The notes: generated from the sequence alone by a model not told the origin. Shown: positions 25,743 through 35,799, numbered from the stretch's first letter. The stretch: 64,000 nt of DNA from SAR116 cluster alpha proteobacterium HIMB100 (GCA_000238815.2 AFXB01000010.1:996501-1060500), one strand, 5' to 3'. Translations and numbers: made by a program.

Positions 25743-26765
25743 TTATCCGCCCAGGAACAAACGGCCCACATCAGGGTTCTGCAACAAATCATCACCATTA
25801 TCGGCAATGGCGGTTTCACCGGACACCAGCACATAGCCCAAATCAGCGAAAGACAGGCCTTTTTTCGCATTCTGCTCGACCATCACAATGGTTTTGCCAT
25901 CGCCATGCTGCAAATCGTCAAGGATTTCGAAGACCATATCGATGAAGCGCGGCTCAAGGCCAATAGACGGCTCATCAACCAGCAACACTTCCGGGTTCAT
26001 CACCAATGCGCGCGAAATTTCCAGCAGCCGGCGTTCTCCTCCTGACAGAACGCCTGCGGGTTTGTCGCGCCGTTCAGCAAGGCGGCTATATTTGTCAAAC
26101 ACCATTTCTGCTGCGGCTTTCGCTTCAGTAGGTTTATTTTTCAAAAAGCCGCCCATCATCAGGTTTTCTTCCACTGTCATCTGCGGGAACACAGACTTGT
26201 CCTGGAGGATATAAGCAATACCTGCCTGAGCCAGTTTTTCAGACGGGGTCAGACGGGTTACATCCTTCCCATTGATCGAAATGGTGCCAGAAAAAATATT
26301 GGTGAAACCAAAGATAGAATGCAGCACTGTCGATTTGCCTGCACCGTTTGGCCCGATAAGGCATAATGACTGGCCTTTGGCGACATCAAGCGAAAAATCA
26401 TGCAGGATTTCCATCTTGCCATACCCGGCACGCAAATTATCGATGCGCAGGAAGGGTTCATTTTTGGCCAGTTTGTTCAGCTCATCTCTGGTCGGCGCGT
26501 TAGCTGCGATAGAGGCAGCCTCCTTGGCGACCTGATCAACTGACATCACCACATCAACGCCGCCTGTGCCGTAACCAGAAATATTTTTCTGAGCGGCTGC
26601 CTTTTTCGTCACAGCTTTCTTTGCGGCTGCCTTTTTCGCAGGTGCTTTTTTTGCGGCAGCTTTGGTCTGTTTCACTTTTACCTCAGCCTCAGCAGCTACT
26701 TTTGTTGTTTTTTTCTTAGCAGCGGCTTTTTTCGCGGCTGCCTTTTTTGCAGGTGCTTTAGCCAT
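25743..26765 (-). CDS. livF: LivF-type ABC ATPase with histone-H1-like N-terminal tail
   Basis: A 340-residue ATPase of the branched-chain amino acid type uptake system. The ATPase core begins near residue 105: Walker A GPNGAGKS 138-145, signature LSGGE 240-244, Walker B LLVDEP 261-266. Residues 1-61 are almost only Lys, Ala, Pro and Thr, with AKKAAAKK/APAKKAAAKK repeats like histone H1 tails. A linker of about 43 residues follows. Normal LivF is about 235 residues, so the extension is a genuine addition in frame. Its ATG overlaps the livG stop by one base (TAATG), arguing that the long start is used. The tail's role is unknown; DNA, RNA or anionic lipid binding is possible. Confidence 0.9.
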   Translation of the reverse strand: MAKAPAKKAAAKKAAAKKKTTKVAAEAEVKVKQTKAAAKKAPAKKAAAKKAVTKKAAAQKNISGYGTGGVDVVMSVDQVAKEAASIAANAPTRDELNKLAKNEPFLRIDNLRAGYGKMEILHDFSLDVAKGQSLCLIGPNGAGKSTVLHSIFGFTNIFSGTISINGKDVTRLTPSEKLAQAGIAYILQDKSVFPQMTVEENLMMGGFLKNKPTEAKAAAEMVFDKYSRLAERRDKPAGVLSGGERRLLEISRALVMNPEVLLVDEPSIGLEPRFIDMVFEILDDLQHGDGKTIVMVEQNAKKGLSFADLGYVLVSGETAIADNGDDLLQNPDVGRLFLGG

Positions 26766-27508
26766 TAATGTCCTCCAAGATATGCATCAATGACGCGCTG
26801 GTCATTTTGAAGTGTTTCAGGCTTGCCATCAGCCAGCATACGGCCATTTGACAGGCAGTAAATATGCTCGGCCAAATTCATAATCACCCGCATGTTATGT
26901 TCGATTACGCATAAGGTAATGCCCAGCTCTTCATTAGCTTTCCGCAGCCGGTCAATCAGGCCATTGATGAGAGTCGGGTTAATCCCGGCTGTTGGTTCAT
27001 CCAAAAGCAGGACTTTTGGCTCATTCATCAGGGCCATGGCAAATTCCAGCAGCTTTTGCTGACCAAAGGACAGATCGCCGGAAATCAGATTTCGTTTCGA
27101 ATAGAGGCCAACAAATTCCAGCAGATGTTCTGCACGCTCTTTGATTTCCCCGCGACGGCTGGCAAAAATGCTGTCTCGCGAATCTTTACGATGCGAGACT
27201 GAGATTTGCATATTATCCACACAATCCATTTTTGAATAAATACGGGTTTGCTGGAACGTCCTCAGCAAGCCGAGCCGGGCAATATCACCGACCAGAAGCT
27301 TGGAAATTTCCTGCCCGTCAAATTCAATCGACCCGTTATCAATGGGGTGGTAGCCAACAATAGAGTTGAACAAGGTGGTTTTGCCGCATCCGTTCGGCCC
27401 GATAATACCTGTGATAGACCCCTGTTTCACAGTCATGGAAATATCCACATTGGCCTTTACGCCGCCATAGGATTTGGAGACATTATTTACTTTAATTATT
27501 TCGGTCAT
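26765..27508 (-). CDS. livG: LivG-type ABC transporter ATPase
   Basis: A 247-residue ATPase with Walker A GPNGCGKT, signature LSFGQQKLLEFA and Walker B LLLDEPTAGINP. The family-typical C-terminus IEHNMRVIMNLAEHIYCLSNG places it in the BCAA_ATP (LivG) group. It couples ATP hydrolysis to uptake through LivH and LivM. It starts immediately after the livM stop and its stop overlaps the livF start, so translation is coupled. Normal length, no N-terminal tail, in contrast with livF. Substrate is set by the binding protein. Confidence 0.94.
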   Translation of the reverse strand: MTEIIKVNNVSKSYGGVKANVDISMTVKQGSITGIIGPNGCGKTTLFNSIVGYHPIDNGSIEFDGQEISKLLVGDIARLGLLRTFQQTRIYSKMDCVDNMQISVSHRKDSRDSIFASRRGEIKERAEHLLEFVGLYSKRNLISGDLSFGQQKLLEFAMALMNEPKVLLLDEPTAGINPTLINGLIDRLRKANEELGITLCVIEHNMRVIMNLAEHIYCLSNGRMLADGKPETLQNDQRVIDAYLGGH

Positions 27509-28561
27509 TTATTTTGCCCCCGCCTTTTCGGCCTTATTGGCGTCATCGACAACAATACCAAACATTTCAGGATATTTGGTCTGCAACCAGCCCATAAGAC
27601 CTTGCTGGAAATAGACAATATTGACGATCAGGATAAGGCCTAACGCAATCCACTGCAGATTTAACAGATATGTCCAGGTGGCCTCTTTGACCACATGGAA
27701 AATGATTGCGCCAACCACAGGCCCCCACAAGGTGCCTTTGCCGCCCAACAGAACCATAGCCACCATAAAGATGCCAAAGGTCGGTATCGGATAAGCAACT
27801 TCTTTATCAATAAATCCAGACATATTGCCCGCAATGGCCCCAATGGCGCCCATAAAGACAGCAGCAATGCCCCAGCCGATCCGCTTATAGACAAGGGTCG
27901 GAATGCCCATGGCCTCTGCCTTGTCTTCGTCATCCCGGATGGCATTGATGGCCAAACCAAATTGTGTGGAATACAGCCATCTCAGCAAGAAATGGGCAAT
28001 AATTGTCAAGACAAAACAAAGGATATAGAAGAAGGTGGACCTGAATTCGATATCACCGGGGAATAGCGGCATTGAAATGCCAGATGCGCCACCAACATAA
28101 TCAATGGTGATGGTCAGCTCAGCTGTGGCAACGGCGATACCCAGAGATCCAATCGCAAAATATGGACCACGCAGGCCAAACATGAAGGTCGAGAGCAGGA
28201 GCGATATCGCAAGTGCCACCAAAGCCGCCACAATAATGCCGATAAACAGCCCATAAAAATATTCTGCATCGGTAAATTCAGGTTTTATCGACCCCATAGC
28301 AGATGTGTATTCACCAACCCCGCCTTCGTAAAAGAAGGCGATCTGGACACAAGCAGATACATACATGCCCACGCCAAAAAAAGTAATGTTCCCCAGAGAA
28401 TTATAGCCCATCTGCCCCCCTAAGATGTCCCAGGTAGAGGCCATTAAAACCATCATCCAAAGATAGGCAATGGACAGTGTGTATTCAGGGAATAAGATGG
28501 GTCCAAAAACGCCAAACAATCCCAAACCTGCATAGGTTATCAGAGTATTTTTCTTTATCAT
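27509..28561 (-). CDS. livM: LivM-type ABC transporter permease
   Basis: A 350-residue inner-membrane permease with about 8-9 hydrophobic segments. Family motifs are GQMGYNSLGNITFFGVGMY near the N-terminus and the EAA-like loop AINAIRDDEDKAEAMGI. The start MIKKNTLITY is chosen because its ATG overlaps the livH stop by one base (TAATG). An upstream in-frame start would lie inside livH. Partner of LivH in the heterodimeric channel. C-terminal 20 residues are hydrophilic and rich in Ala/Lys. Confidence 0.93.
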   Translation of the reverse strand: MIKKNTLITYAGLGLFGVFGPILFPEYTLSIAYLWMMVLMASTWDILGGQMGYNSLGNITFFGVGMYVSACVQIAFFYEGGVGEYTSAMGSIKPEFTDAEYFYGLFIGIIVAALVALAISLLLSTFMFGLRGPYFAIGSLGIAVATAELTITIDYVGGASGISMPLFPGDIEFRSTFFYILCFVLTIIAHFLLRWLYSTQFGLAINAIRDDEDKAEAMGIPTLVYKRIGWGIAAVFMGAIGAIAGNMSGFIDKEVAYPIPTFGIFMVAMVLLGGKGTLWGPVVGAIIFHVVKEATWTYLLNLQWIALGLILIVNIVYFQQGLMGWLQTKYPEMFGIVVDDANKAEKAGAK

Positions 28562-29466
28562 TATCTCAACACCTGTCTGTTGCGCCGCATCGACATCTGG
28601 CGCCAAATAAGAACAAGTACAAGCATGCTGACCGGTGCGGCCACCTCATAGGCGGTACCGATAATCACACCTGTATATTTTTCAACCAAACCAATCCCGA
28701 ATGCCGCGCCGATAACGCCGGGCAGGTTGCCCAGACCAGCAGCTGTCACAATCGCGAATGAACGTACCGAATAGGTGATGCCGTAGAAGGGCTGAATAAC
28801 CCAGATGATGGCGACAAGAACGCCAGCAGCCCCACATATCGCAGAATTAAAGGCGAAGGTAATCGCATAGATGCGGTCGGTATTAATGCCCAGAACACGC
28901 GCGGCTCTGGGGTCTTGTGCCGTTGCTCTGATCGCTTGCCCTGTCCGTGACTTTTTCATGAACAAGACAACACTGAGGGCAATGGCCGCTGCAAGACAAA
29001 GAGACAGAACTTTAGATGATGGTACATTCACCATATTGTCAAAGAAATCGAAATTTGGCATGTGCAAATCAATGATTTGAACTTCTGGGCCATATATCAG
29101 GTTCATTACCTGCTGCATCAGAAGCGACAGGCCAAAAGTGGCCAGCAGCGATACAAACATATCCTGATCGATGATCCGGCGGATCATGCCGACATAAACA
29201 ACCCAGCCATAAACAAACATGCTGGCCACAACGATGATCAGTATGAGAGGCAGAGGGACATTCGCCTGAGATAATGAAAGCGCCATATAGCCGCCCATGA
29301 TCACAAAATCGCCTTGTGCCAGGTTTTTAATATTCATAACGCCCCATACAAGGGCCAGTCCATATGCACTTAAGGCAAAGACGGCACCAACGAAGATACC
29401 TTCCAAGATCACCTGTACATTAATGATCGGCGCCCAAACAAATAAGAGCTGCAGATTATCCAACAT
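28561..29466 (-). CDS. livH: LivH-type ABC transporter permease
   Basis: A 301-residue inner-membrane permease with about 8 hydrophobic segments. Typical LivH features are GIFVGAVFALSAYGLALVWGVMNIKNLAQGDFV at the N-terminus, of which GDFVIMGGY is diagnostic, and the EAA-like IRATAQDPRAARVLGIN. It follows livK after an intercistronic hairpin and overlaps livM by one base. Function: import of amino acids or amides; the specific ligand is not deducible from the permease. Confidence 0.93.
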   Translation of the reverse strand: MLDNLQLLFVWAPIINVQVILEGIFVGAVFALSAYGLALVWGVMNIKNLAQGDFVIMGGYMALSLSQANVPLPLILIIVVASMFVYGWVVYVGMIRRIIDQDMFVSLLATFGLSLLMQQVMNLIYGPEVQIIDLHMPNFDFFDNMVNVPSSKVLSLCLAAAIALSVVLFMKKSRTGQAIRATAQDPRAARVLGINTDRIYAITFAFNSAICGAAGVLVAIIWVIQPFYGITYSVRSFAIVTAAGLGNLPGVIGAAFGIGLVEKYTGVIIGTAYEVAAPVSMLVLVLIWRQMSMRRNRQVLR

Positions 29467-29490
29467 AAATGTCTCCGGGGAAAATGAGAA

Positions 29491-29516
29491 AAAGAAGGGC
29501 CAGCGGGCCCTTCTTT
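29491..29516 (-). terminator. attenuating hairpin between livK and livH
   Basis: AAAGAAGGGCC (29491-29501) and GGCCCTTCTTT (29506-29516) form an 11-bp stem with a 4-base loop. On the minus strand the second arm runs into a T-rich stretch (TTCTTTTTCTC). It sits between the binding-protein gene and the first permease gene, a usual place for partial termination that keeps binding-protein mRNA in excess. Confidence 0.8.
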
Positions 29517-29530
29517 CTGTTTGGTTTTGA

Positions 29531-30757
29531 TTAGTATGTCACATTCCGTGGATATGACATGTCTGCAAATTTTTCGACCAGTGTGTATGAACCATCTGCA
29601 CCGATCTGACGCATGAACATTGGCTTGGCAATGTTATTTCCATTTTCAGAGAATTTAATGTCGCCATAGAAGGTTTCCATTTCAACAGCAGCAATTGCAT
29701 CTCTCAAAGCGTCTTTGTCAAAGCTGTTTGCTGCTTCAAAGGCTTCTTTGAAGACATAAACCGCAGCAGAGGCCTGAGCTGACTGGTAAGGCACAGATGT
29801 GTAAGATGGGTAATCTGCTTTAAAGCCTTCATTCCAATCCATTGCACTGCCAAACATTGCATCAGATTTTGACAATGTTTCTACCCACTGTGTTGGACAC
29901 AGAAAACCAGTAGCTGCATTCGGGAATTTTTCCTGAACCTTTGCTGCTTCACAATGTGTCATCGCGATCATCGGCACATTGACTTTCATTTCGTCAATCT
30001 GACGGGCAGCTGTTGCTGCGCCTTTTGAGTGACCAGAAATGATCAGAATGTCAGGCTTCAGAGCCTTCACCTTTGTCAGTGTTGTTGACATATCTGACAA
30101 ATCAGCTGGCAGCTGGTCATCAATGATGACTTTCATGCCGTATTGATTGATGTTGTCGATAACACCAGCGCGCACATCCATTGAGAACGGATCGCCTTCA
30201 AACGCCAATGCAACGCGCACTTCAGATGGGCTTTTGAAGTTCTTCTTTCTTTCTTCAGCAGCCATATGAACAGCTGATGCAAGATATTGCTCTGATGTTG
30301 AAAGAACAGCAAACAGATACTTATAACCTTGCGTAAACAGTGACCGTGACGCCCCTTCGGCTTCAACCATCGGTACGCCGAACTTTTCTGATACAGGAGC
30401 AATAGCCTTGGTCATTCCAGAGCTGTATGGCCCAAGCATATAATCCACGCCGTCCTGCTGGATCAGACGTTCGGCCAGCTGGGCACCACGAGCAGGTGTT
30501 GATTCATCATCGTAATATTTGATGGCTAATTTATAGCTTTTGCCGCCAACTTTCACGCCACCTGCTTCGTTGATAACCTTTGCAGCATAATCATAGCCGC
30601 GCTGGGTATGCAGACCATTTGTTGCATATTTGCCTGTCAATGATATGGCTGAGCCGAGGATAATTGTATCCCCCTCAACTTTTGACAGGGCTGTTGTTGC
30701 TGGACCTACAGTCAGGGCAAGCGCGCCTGCTGCCAGCACTAGTGAGCGAATCTTCAT
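29531..30757 (-). CDS. ABC transporter substrate-binding protein (LivK-like)
   Basis: A 408-residue periplasmic type I binding protein. The signal peptide is MKIRSLVLAAGALALTVG with cleavage near TTALS. The first domain shows GSAISLTGKYATNG, GVDYMLGPYSSGMTKAIAPV and PMVEAEGASRSLF. Branched-chain, urea or short-chain amide ligands are all seen in this family. The start after GTGGAGGAACGA is preferred over an upstream in-frame codon. It is first in the livKHMGF operon. Codon use looks more AT-rich than in the cytoplasmic neighbours, as is common for highly expressed binding proteins. Confidence 0.92.
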   Translation of the reverse strand: MKIRSLVLAAGALALTVGPATTALSKVEGDTIILGSAISLTGKYATNGLHTQRGYDYAAKVINEAGGVKVGGKSYKLAIKYYDDESTPARGAQLAERLIQQDGVDYMLGPYSSGMTKAIAPVSEKFGVPMVEAEGASRSLFTQGYKYLFAVLSTSEQYLASAVHMAAEERKKNFKSPSEVRVALAFEGDPFSMDVRAGVIDNINQYGMKVIIDDQLPADLSDMSTTLTKVKALKPDILIISGHSKGAATAARQIDEMKVNVPMIAMTHCEAAKVQEKFPNAATGFLCPTQWVETLSKSDAMFGSAMDWNEGFKADYPSYTSVPYQSAQASAAVYVFKEAFEAANSFDKDALRDAIAAVEMETFYGDIKFSENGNNIAKPMFMRQIGADGSYTLVEKFADMSYPRNVTY

Positions 30758-30905
30758 TCGTTCCTCCACTTTGAATTTTTGGTTATTGTGTTTATAGAAA
30801 ATCAGCCTAGACCATGTTTTTGACAAAGTAAATTTCTCTTTTGCGTATAAATAACTTCCGTAATCGCAATAATCTGCTGCCAGCTCTGTGTGGCCACGGG
30901 CTTGA

Positions 30906-31808
30906 TCAGTTCAACAGGACAAGAAGAATAGACAGGGCCAGAAGCCCAATAGACAGAAGCTCAACCCGGGATGTTTTTTCCTTGAAGACCAAAATTGAAA
31001 AGCCAAGCGTTATCAATAACTCCACCTGACCTACAGCACGGACAGAAGCAACATTTTCAAGCGAAAATGCAGTGAACCAACAGGCTGTTGTGACCGCCCC
31101 GAACAGGCCAACCGGCCAGGCAGAACGCCAATGTGTGAACGACAGAATCAGCTCTCGTCTGGCCATAAGGGCCATCAGGCCGCCCATAACTAAGGTTTGC
31201 AGGAAGGTTGATGTGGCTGCAGACATAGATGCCCGCAGAACGATATCGCCTGTCGCCAGCGAATCAGTAGCTGCCCTGAAGCTGACTGTGGACAGGCCAA
31301 GAAAAGCACCCGCCGCCAACCCCAGCAAAGATTGCGTTGACGATAGTGATGACCATAAACCAGATAAGCCGGCAGAAGATTTGTGAAAGGATAACATCAG
31401 AATGGCCAGAACGCCGATCGCGATTGCCAGCCCGACCTGGACACTGACAATTTCGCCAATAATTAAGGCTTCAAAAATGGCAGCCTGTAAAACCTCTGTT
31501 TTTGAAAAGGCTGTACCTGCTGCAAAATTACGGTGGTTGAATAAGGTGATGAGCAGAACAGTGAAAATCACCTGCATCACCCCGCCGATACTTACCCAAA
31601 TCCAGAATGAGGACGTGGTTTGAGGCAAGGGCTGGCCGGTTGACTGCATCCATATCCATAACCACAGCCCGGCAAAGGGCAGCGCATAAGAAAACCGGAT
31701 ATAGCTGGCACCGAAATCGCCCATCACACCTTTCATTTTTTTCTGGCCAGCAGACCTCAATGTCTGCGTGGTGGCGGCGATAAGTGTGATGAGTATCCAA
31801 AATTCCAT
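30906..31808 (-). CDS. EamA/DMT superfamily transporter
   Basis: A 300-residue membrane protein of about 10 segments in two internal repeats, the layout of the drug/metabolite transporter (EamA) group. Blocks include GVMQVIFTVLLITLFNHRNFAAGTAFSKTEVLQAAIFEAL in the first repeat and VASVRAVGQVELLITLGFSILVFKEK in the second. The latter is the classical E-x-lysine end of EamA domains. Substrate unknown. It lies downstream of livK's promoter on the same strand, stops before it and is divergent from the O-antigen-ligase gene. Confidence 0.85.
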   Translation of the reverse strand: MEFWILITLIAATTQTLRSAGQKKMKGVMGDFGASYIRFSYALPFAGLWLWIWMQSTGQPLPQTTSSFWIWVSIGGVMQVIFTVLLITLFNHRNFAAGTAFSKTEVLQAAIFEALIIGEIVSVQVGLAIAIGVLAILMLSFHKSSAGLSGLWSSLSSTQSLLGLAAGAFLGLSTVSFRAATDSLATGDIVLRASMSAATSTFLQTLVMGGLMALMARRELILSFTHWRSAWPVGLFGAVTTACWFTAFSLENVASVRAVGQVELLITLGFSILVFKEKTSRVELLSIGLLALSILLVLLN

Positions 31809-32068
31809 AACAGATGAGAACCCTTGAAAAACGCTCAGAAATGACCTGTTGCAGCTTCAGTGTAATCCGGTGTGGTAGAGTTTCAAAGCGATGATCAGGA
31901 CTGGTGAGGCAATTCACATTCAGCCTGTATCATTTTTGTCCTGCATTGGAAGGCCGAAATTCAACGCAAAAAAGCTATGTTCACAGCTGAGGTTTGACTT
32001 CTGAGCGTGTTGGTTTAAACAGAACGCATCGGTGCATACACAGATCAGAGATCATTTTGAGCAGTCAC

Positions 32069-33349
32069 ATGGCGAACAGTAACCCCCCTCTGTCTGAACT
32101 GACGCTTCTGGGGCATATCTACAAGGTTGTCTCTGACGCGAAGGCGGCACTGGCAGAGCTGCCTAAAGCCAGCCGTTGGTTTCATGTTTTTTGGTTGCTG
32201 GGGCCGTTGATTCTGCTGATTGAGCGCAGCCCTGCTGATGCCTGGCTGACGATATGTGCATTGAGCTTTGCCGTACGGGCTATCGTCAAAAAAGACGGGC
32301 GCTGGCTGAAGGTGTTCTGGGTCAGGGCTGTGTTTGCCTTTTGGGGGGTATGCCTTTTGTCGGCTGCTTTATCAGACCTGCCTGGCTATTCTCTTGGGGA
32401 AGCTTTTATCTGGATACGCTTCCCTTTATTTGCGATGGCAAGTTGTTTCTGGCTCGCCACTGATAAGCGTCTTTTATATGCGATGATGGGCATGACCATG
32501 TTGGGCATGATCATCATGACAGGCATCTTAACAGCAGAGGTTTTGATTGTTGGCCAGCAAGGTGGACGGCTGTCCTGGCCTTATGGTGATCTGGTCCCCG
32601 GAAATTATCTCGCAAAAGCCGGATTGCCTGCTTTTTGTGTGCTTGTGGCTTTGGCTGTTTCTGGATACAGACAGGTAAATGCGGTTGCTGCGATCATATC
32701 CTTTGCCACAATCATCTTGTCTGTCATCACCGGAGAACGGATTAATTTTATCATTCGTGCCTGTGGCGGAATGCTTGCGGGTTTGCTCTGGCGGCCGAAA
32801 TCCAGCCGTTATGCTTGTCTAATTCTGGTCGAGGTGTTGGCTGTAGTGACAGTCTTTGTCGCCTCACCAGACATTGGAAACCGGTTTGTTGATCGTTTCA
32901 TCAAACAACTGCCCAGCCACAACGAAAGCCCATATTTTCGGGTTATGAACAGTGGTATGGTTGCCTTTGAAACAGCGCCAGTTTTAGGGGTTGGTACGGC
33001 AAATTACCGAATTTTATGTGCTGAGCTCACGCGTGACCACACTGATGTAGATTGTCATACACATCCTCATAATTACTATATCCAACTTCTTGCTGAAACG
33101 GGTATTATCGGTCTTGTTTTCGGATGTGTAATGCTGGGCGCTATCATTTGGTCCTGTGCGCAGACCAGCATAAAAGGACGTGCCGATGTCGTGATGGCAA
33201 CAGCAGTCATCATCCCGCTTGGCCTGTTTTTTCCCCTTCAGTCGACAGCGGATTTCTTTGGGCAATGGAATAATATTTTCATGTGGAGCGCGGTGGCCCT
33301 CGCCTTGTCGTCAGGAAATCTGATGGCTAAAAAAGCGCAGATTTGTTAG
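32069..33349 (+). CDS. O-antigen ligase family (Wzy_C) membrane protein
   Basis: A 426-residue polytopic protein with about 10-12 hydrophobic segments and a large periplasmic loop (about 280-345). The loop contains SPYFRVMNSGMVAFETAPVLGVG and HTHPHNYYIQLLAETGIIG, the HPHNxYL-type motif of WaaL/Wzy/PglL enzymes. It could ligate O-antigen to lipid A core, polymerise repeats, or glycosylate proteins on Ser/Thr. The start at MANSNPP follows an AGCAGTCAC leader. It lies 37 bases ahead of the epimerase gene on the same strand and two genes away from the oligosaccharyltransferase. Confidence 0.85.
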   Translation: MANSNPPLSELTLLGHIYKVVSDAKAALAELPKASRWFHVFWLLGPLILLIERSPADAWLTICALSFAVRAIVKKDGRWLKVFWVRAVFAFWGVCLLSAALSDLPGYSLGEAFIWIRFPLFAMASCFWLATDKRLLYAMMGMTMLGMIIMTGILTAEVLIVGQQGGRLSWPYGDLVPGNYLAKAGLPAFCVLVALAVSGYRQVNAVAAIISFATIILSVITGERINFIIRACGGMLAGLLWRPKSSRYACLILVEVLAVVTVFVASPDIGNRFVDRFIKQLPSHNESPYFRVMNSGMVAFETAPVLGVGTANYRILCAELTRDHTDVDCHTHPHNYYIQLLAETGIIGLVFGCVMLGAIIWSCAQTSIKGRADVVMATAVIIPLGLFFPLQSTADFFGQWNNIFMWSAVALALSSGNLMAKKAQIC

Positions 33350-33386
33350 AGTTCCGAATAGGTGAGACGCGGAAAGGCCGATTTCA

Positions 33387-34394
33387 ATGAGAATTTTAGT
33401 AACCGGCGTTGCAGGTTTCATTGGTATGCATGTCACGCTTCGGCTGTTGAATGACGGGCATGAGGTTGCAGGTCTTGATAATCTGAATGATTATTATGAT
33501 GTCAGTCTGAAACAGGCGCGCCTTGATCATATTGGCAGTCCAAATCAGTTCGCGTTTCATAAACTTGATTTGGCTGACAGAGACGGTATCAACACCCTGT
33601 TTACTGAATTCCGGCCAGAGGTTGTTATCAATCTGGCTGCTCAAGCCGGGGTGCGGTATTCACTGGAAAATCCGCACAGCTATATCGACAGCAATATTAT
33701 CGGCTTCACAAACATTCTTGAGGCCTGCCGCCATCATGAAGTTGGTCACCTGATTTATGCCAGCTCATCATCCGTTTACGGGCTGAACGAGGATATGCCT
33801 TTCCATGAAGGGCAGAATGTTGATCACCCTCTGGCACTATACGGCGCAACGAAAAAGGCGAATGAACTTCTTGCGCATAGCTACAGCCATCTGTTTGGTT
33901 TGCCAACGACAGGTTTACGCTTTTTCACTGTTTATGGTCCGTGGGGCCGACCAGATATGGCTCCAATGCTGTTTGCAGATGCAATTATTGCAGGCAGGCC
34001 AATAAATGTCTTTAATTATGGCCGTATGAAAAGAGACTTCACCTATATTGACGATATTGTTGAAGGTGTCGTACGTGTGGCAATGAAACCCGCACAAGCC
34101 AATAAGACTTTTGATCCTGTGGTGCCTGATGGGGGAACAGCTAACTGTCCTTGGCTTGTGTTCAATATTGGAAATGGCCAGCCCATCGAGCTTATGGATT
34201 TCATATCTGCATTAGAGGCGTCATTAGGTATGCAAGCTCTCAAAGACTATAAGGAGATACAACCAGGCGATGTTGTTGAAACTTTTGCTGATACAAAACG
34301 TTTGGGAGATTGGGTTGGCTTTCAGCCAAAAACATCTGTGAGTTCAGGTGTTGAAAAATTCATAGAGTGGTACAAAGCGTTCCACTCACGCTGA
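33387..34394 (+). CDS. UDP-glucuronate 4-epimerase family protein
   Basis: A 335-residue short-chain-dehydrogenase-type epimerase. The NAD-binding GVAGFIG is at 7-13 and the catalytic YxxxK is Y152/K156 (YGATKKANE), with SSSSVYG before it. Features NLNDYYDVSLK and FTVYGPWGRPDMAP are typical of UDP-glucuronate/UDP-galacturonate 4-epimerases that feed capsule or lipopolysaccharide synthesis. It shares direction and close spacing with the O-antigen-ligase gene. Convergent with pntB. Confidence 0.9.
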   Translation: MRILVTGVAGFIGMHVTLRLLNDGHEVAGLDNLNDYYDVSLKQARLDHIGSPNQFAFHKLDLADRDGINTLFTEFRPEVVINLAAQAGVRYSLENPHSYIDSNIIGFTNILEACRHHEVGHLIYASSSSVYGLNEDMPFHEGQNVDHPLALYGATKKANELLAHSYSHLFGLPTTGLRFFTVYGPWGRPDMAPMLFADAIIAGRPINVFNYGRMKRDFTYIDDIVEGVVRVAMKPAQANKTFDPVVPDGGTANCPWLVFNIGNGQPIELMDFISALEASLGMQALKDYKEIQPGDVVETFADTKRLGDWVGFQPKTSVSSGVEKFIEWYKAFHSR

Positions 34395-34403
34395 CCCGTC
34401 CTG

Positions 34404-35783
34404 TCACCCTATCTGTCCTAAAATCTGATCCAGGCTTGCTTTTGCATCGCCATAGAGCATCCGTGAATTATCTTTGTAAAACAACGGGTTTTCAATGCCT
34501 GAATAGCCACGGCCCTGACCGCGTTTAGAGATAATCACCTGCCGTGCTTTCCACACTTCCAGCACCGGCATGCCGGCAATGGGGCTGTTCGGGTCTTCTT
34601 GCGCAGCTGGGTTCACAATATCATTTGCACCAAGGATGATGACCATATCCGCATCCGGAAAATCGTCATTAATTTCGTCCATTTCCAGCACAATATCATA
34701 AGGAACTTTGGCTTCAGCCAGCAGCACATTCATATGACCAGGCAGACGGCCTGCAACAGGGTGGATGGCAAACCGTACCTGTTTGCCCATACCGCGCAGG
34801 CGCCGTGTCAGCTCAGACACAGCAGATTGCGCCTGGGCGACAGCCATGCCGTAACCCGGTACAATGATGATGTCATTCGCATCTTTCAGATCAGCAGAAA
34901 CCGAAGCCACATCCGTCGCCACCATTTCACCTTCAACTTCCATCTGCGGACCAGTTGTTGTTCCCCATCCGCCAAAGATGACAGAGATGAAATTCCGGTT
35001 CATGGCTTTACACATAATATAAGACAGAATGGCCCCTGAGGCCCCAACAAGCGCGCCTGTTACGATCAACAAATCATTGCCTAACAGAAACCCGGTTGCG
35101 GCGGCTGCCCAGCCGGAATAGCTGTTCAGCATAGATACCACAACAGGCATATCTGCCCCGCCAATGGCCATCACCATATGCAGACCAAAGATAAGCGCAA
35201 TGGCCGTCATGACCCATAAAGTCCAGGATCCTGCGTGGCTCATATATAAGTAACCTAGATAAATACTGACCAGAACCATGCCGACATTCAGCAAATTTCG
35301 GCCGGGCAAGGTCAGCGGTTTGCCATCCAGAATTCCCGCCAGCTTGCCGTAAGCCACAACAGACCCTGTAAAGGTGATTGCCCCGATAAACACGCCAACA
35401 AAAATTTCCACTTCATGGATGATTTTTTCTGCACCCATTAACCCTTCAGGCGGCATAATGTCAGAATTGATACCAATGAAAACTGCAGCCAGACCCACAA
35501 AAGAATGCAAAGCAGCAACCAGCTGTGGCATCCCTGTCATTTCCACACGCATCGCCACAATACCGCCAACCACAGCGCCCACGACCAACAGGGGCAGCAG
35601 GCTGGAGGTGATGGTAACCGCTGGGCCGAAAATAGTACCAATGACGGCGACCGCCATACCGACAATGCCATACCAGACAGCGCGCTTTGCGCTTTCCTGT
35701 CCAGACAGGCCACCAAGCGACAGGATAAACAGAACGCTGGCGGCGATATAAAGAGCTGTTACGATATTCTCACTTAAAACCAT
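34404..35783 (-). CDS. pntB: NAD(P) transhydrogenase subunit beta
   Basis: A 459-residue proton-pumping transhydrogenase beta subunit. The first ~260 residues form about nine membrane helices. The C-terminal NADP-binding domain III carries [10 protein letters not shown], the [18 protein letters not shown] block, and [10 protein letters not shown]. With PntA it couples hydride transfer from NADH to NADP+ to inward proton flow. It follows pntA after 16 bases on the same strand, so they form one operon. Confidence 0.97.
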   Translation of the reverse strand: MVLSENIVTALYIAASVLFILSLGGLSGQESAKRAVWYGIVGMAVAVIGTIFGPAVTITSSLLPLLVVGAVVGGIVAMRVEMTGMPQLVAALHSFVGLAAVFIGINSDIMPPEGLMGAEKIIHEVEIFVGVFIGAITFTGSVVAYGKLAGILDGKPLTLPGRNLLNVGMVLVSIYLGYLYMSHAGSWTLWVMTAIALIFGLHMVMAIGGADMPVVVSMLNSYSGWAAAATGFLLGNDLLIVTGALVGASGAILSYIMCKAMNRNFISVIFGGWGTTTGPQMEVEGEMVATDVASVSADLKDANDIIIVPGYGMAVAQAQSAVSELTRRLRGMGKQVRFAIHPVAGRLPGHMNVLLAEAKVPYDIVLEMDEINDDFPDADMVIILGANDIVNPAAQEDPNSPIAGMPVLEVWKARQVIISKRGQGRGYSGIENPLFYKDNSRMLYGDAKASLDQILGQIG

Positions 35784-35799
35784 GATCTTTTACTCTTCC

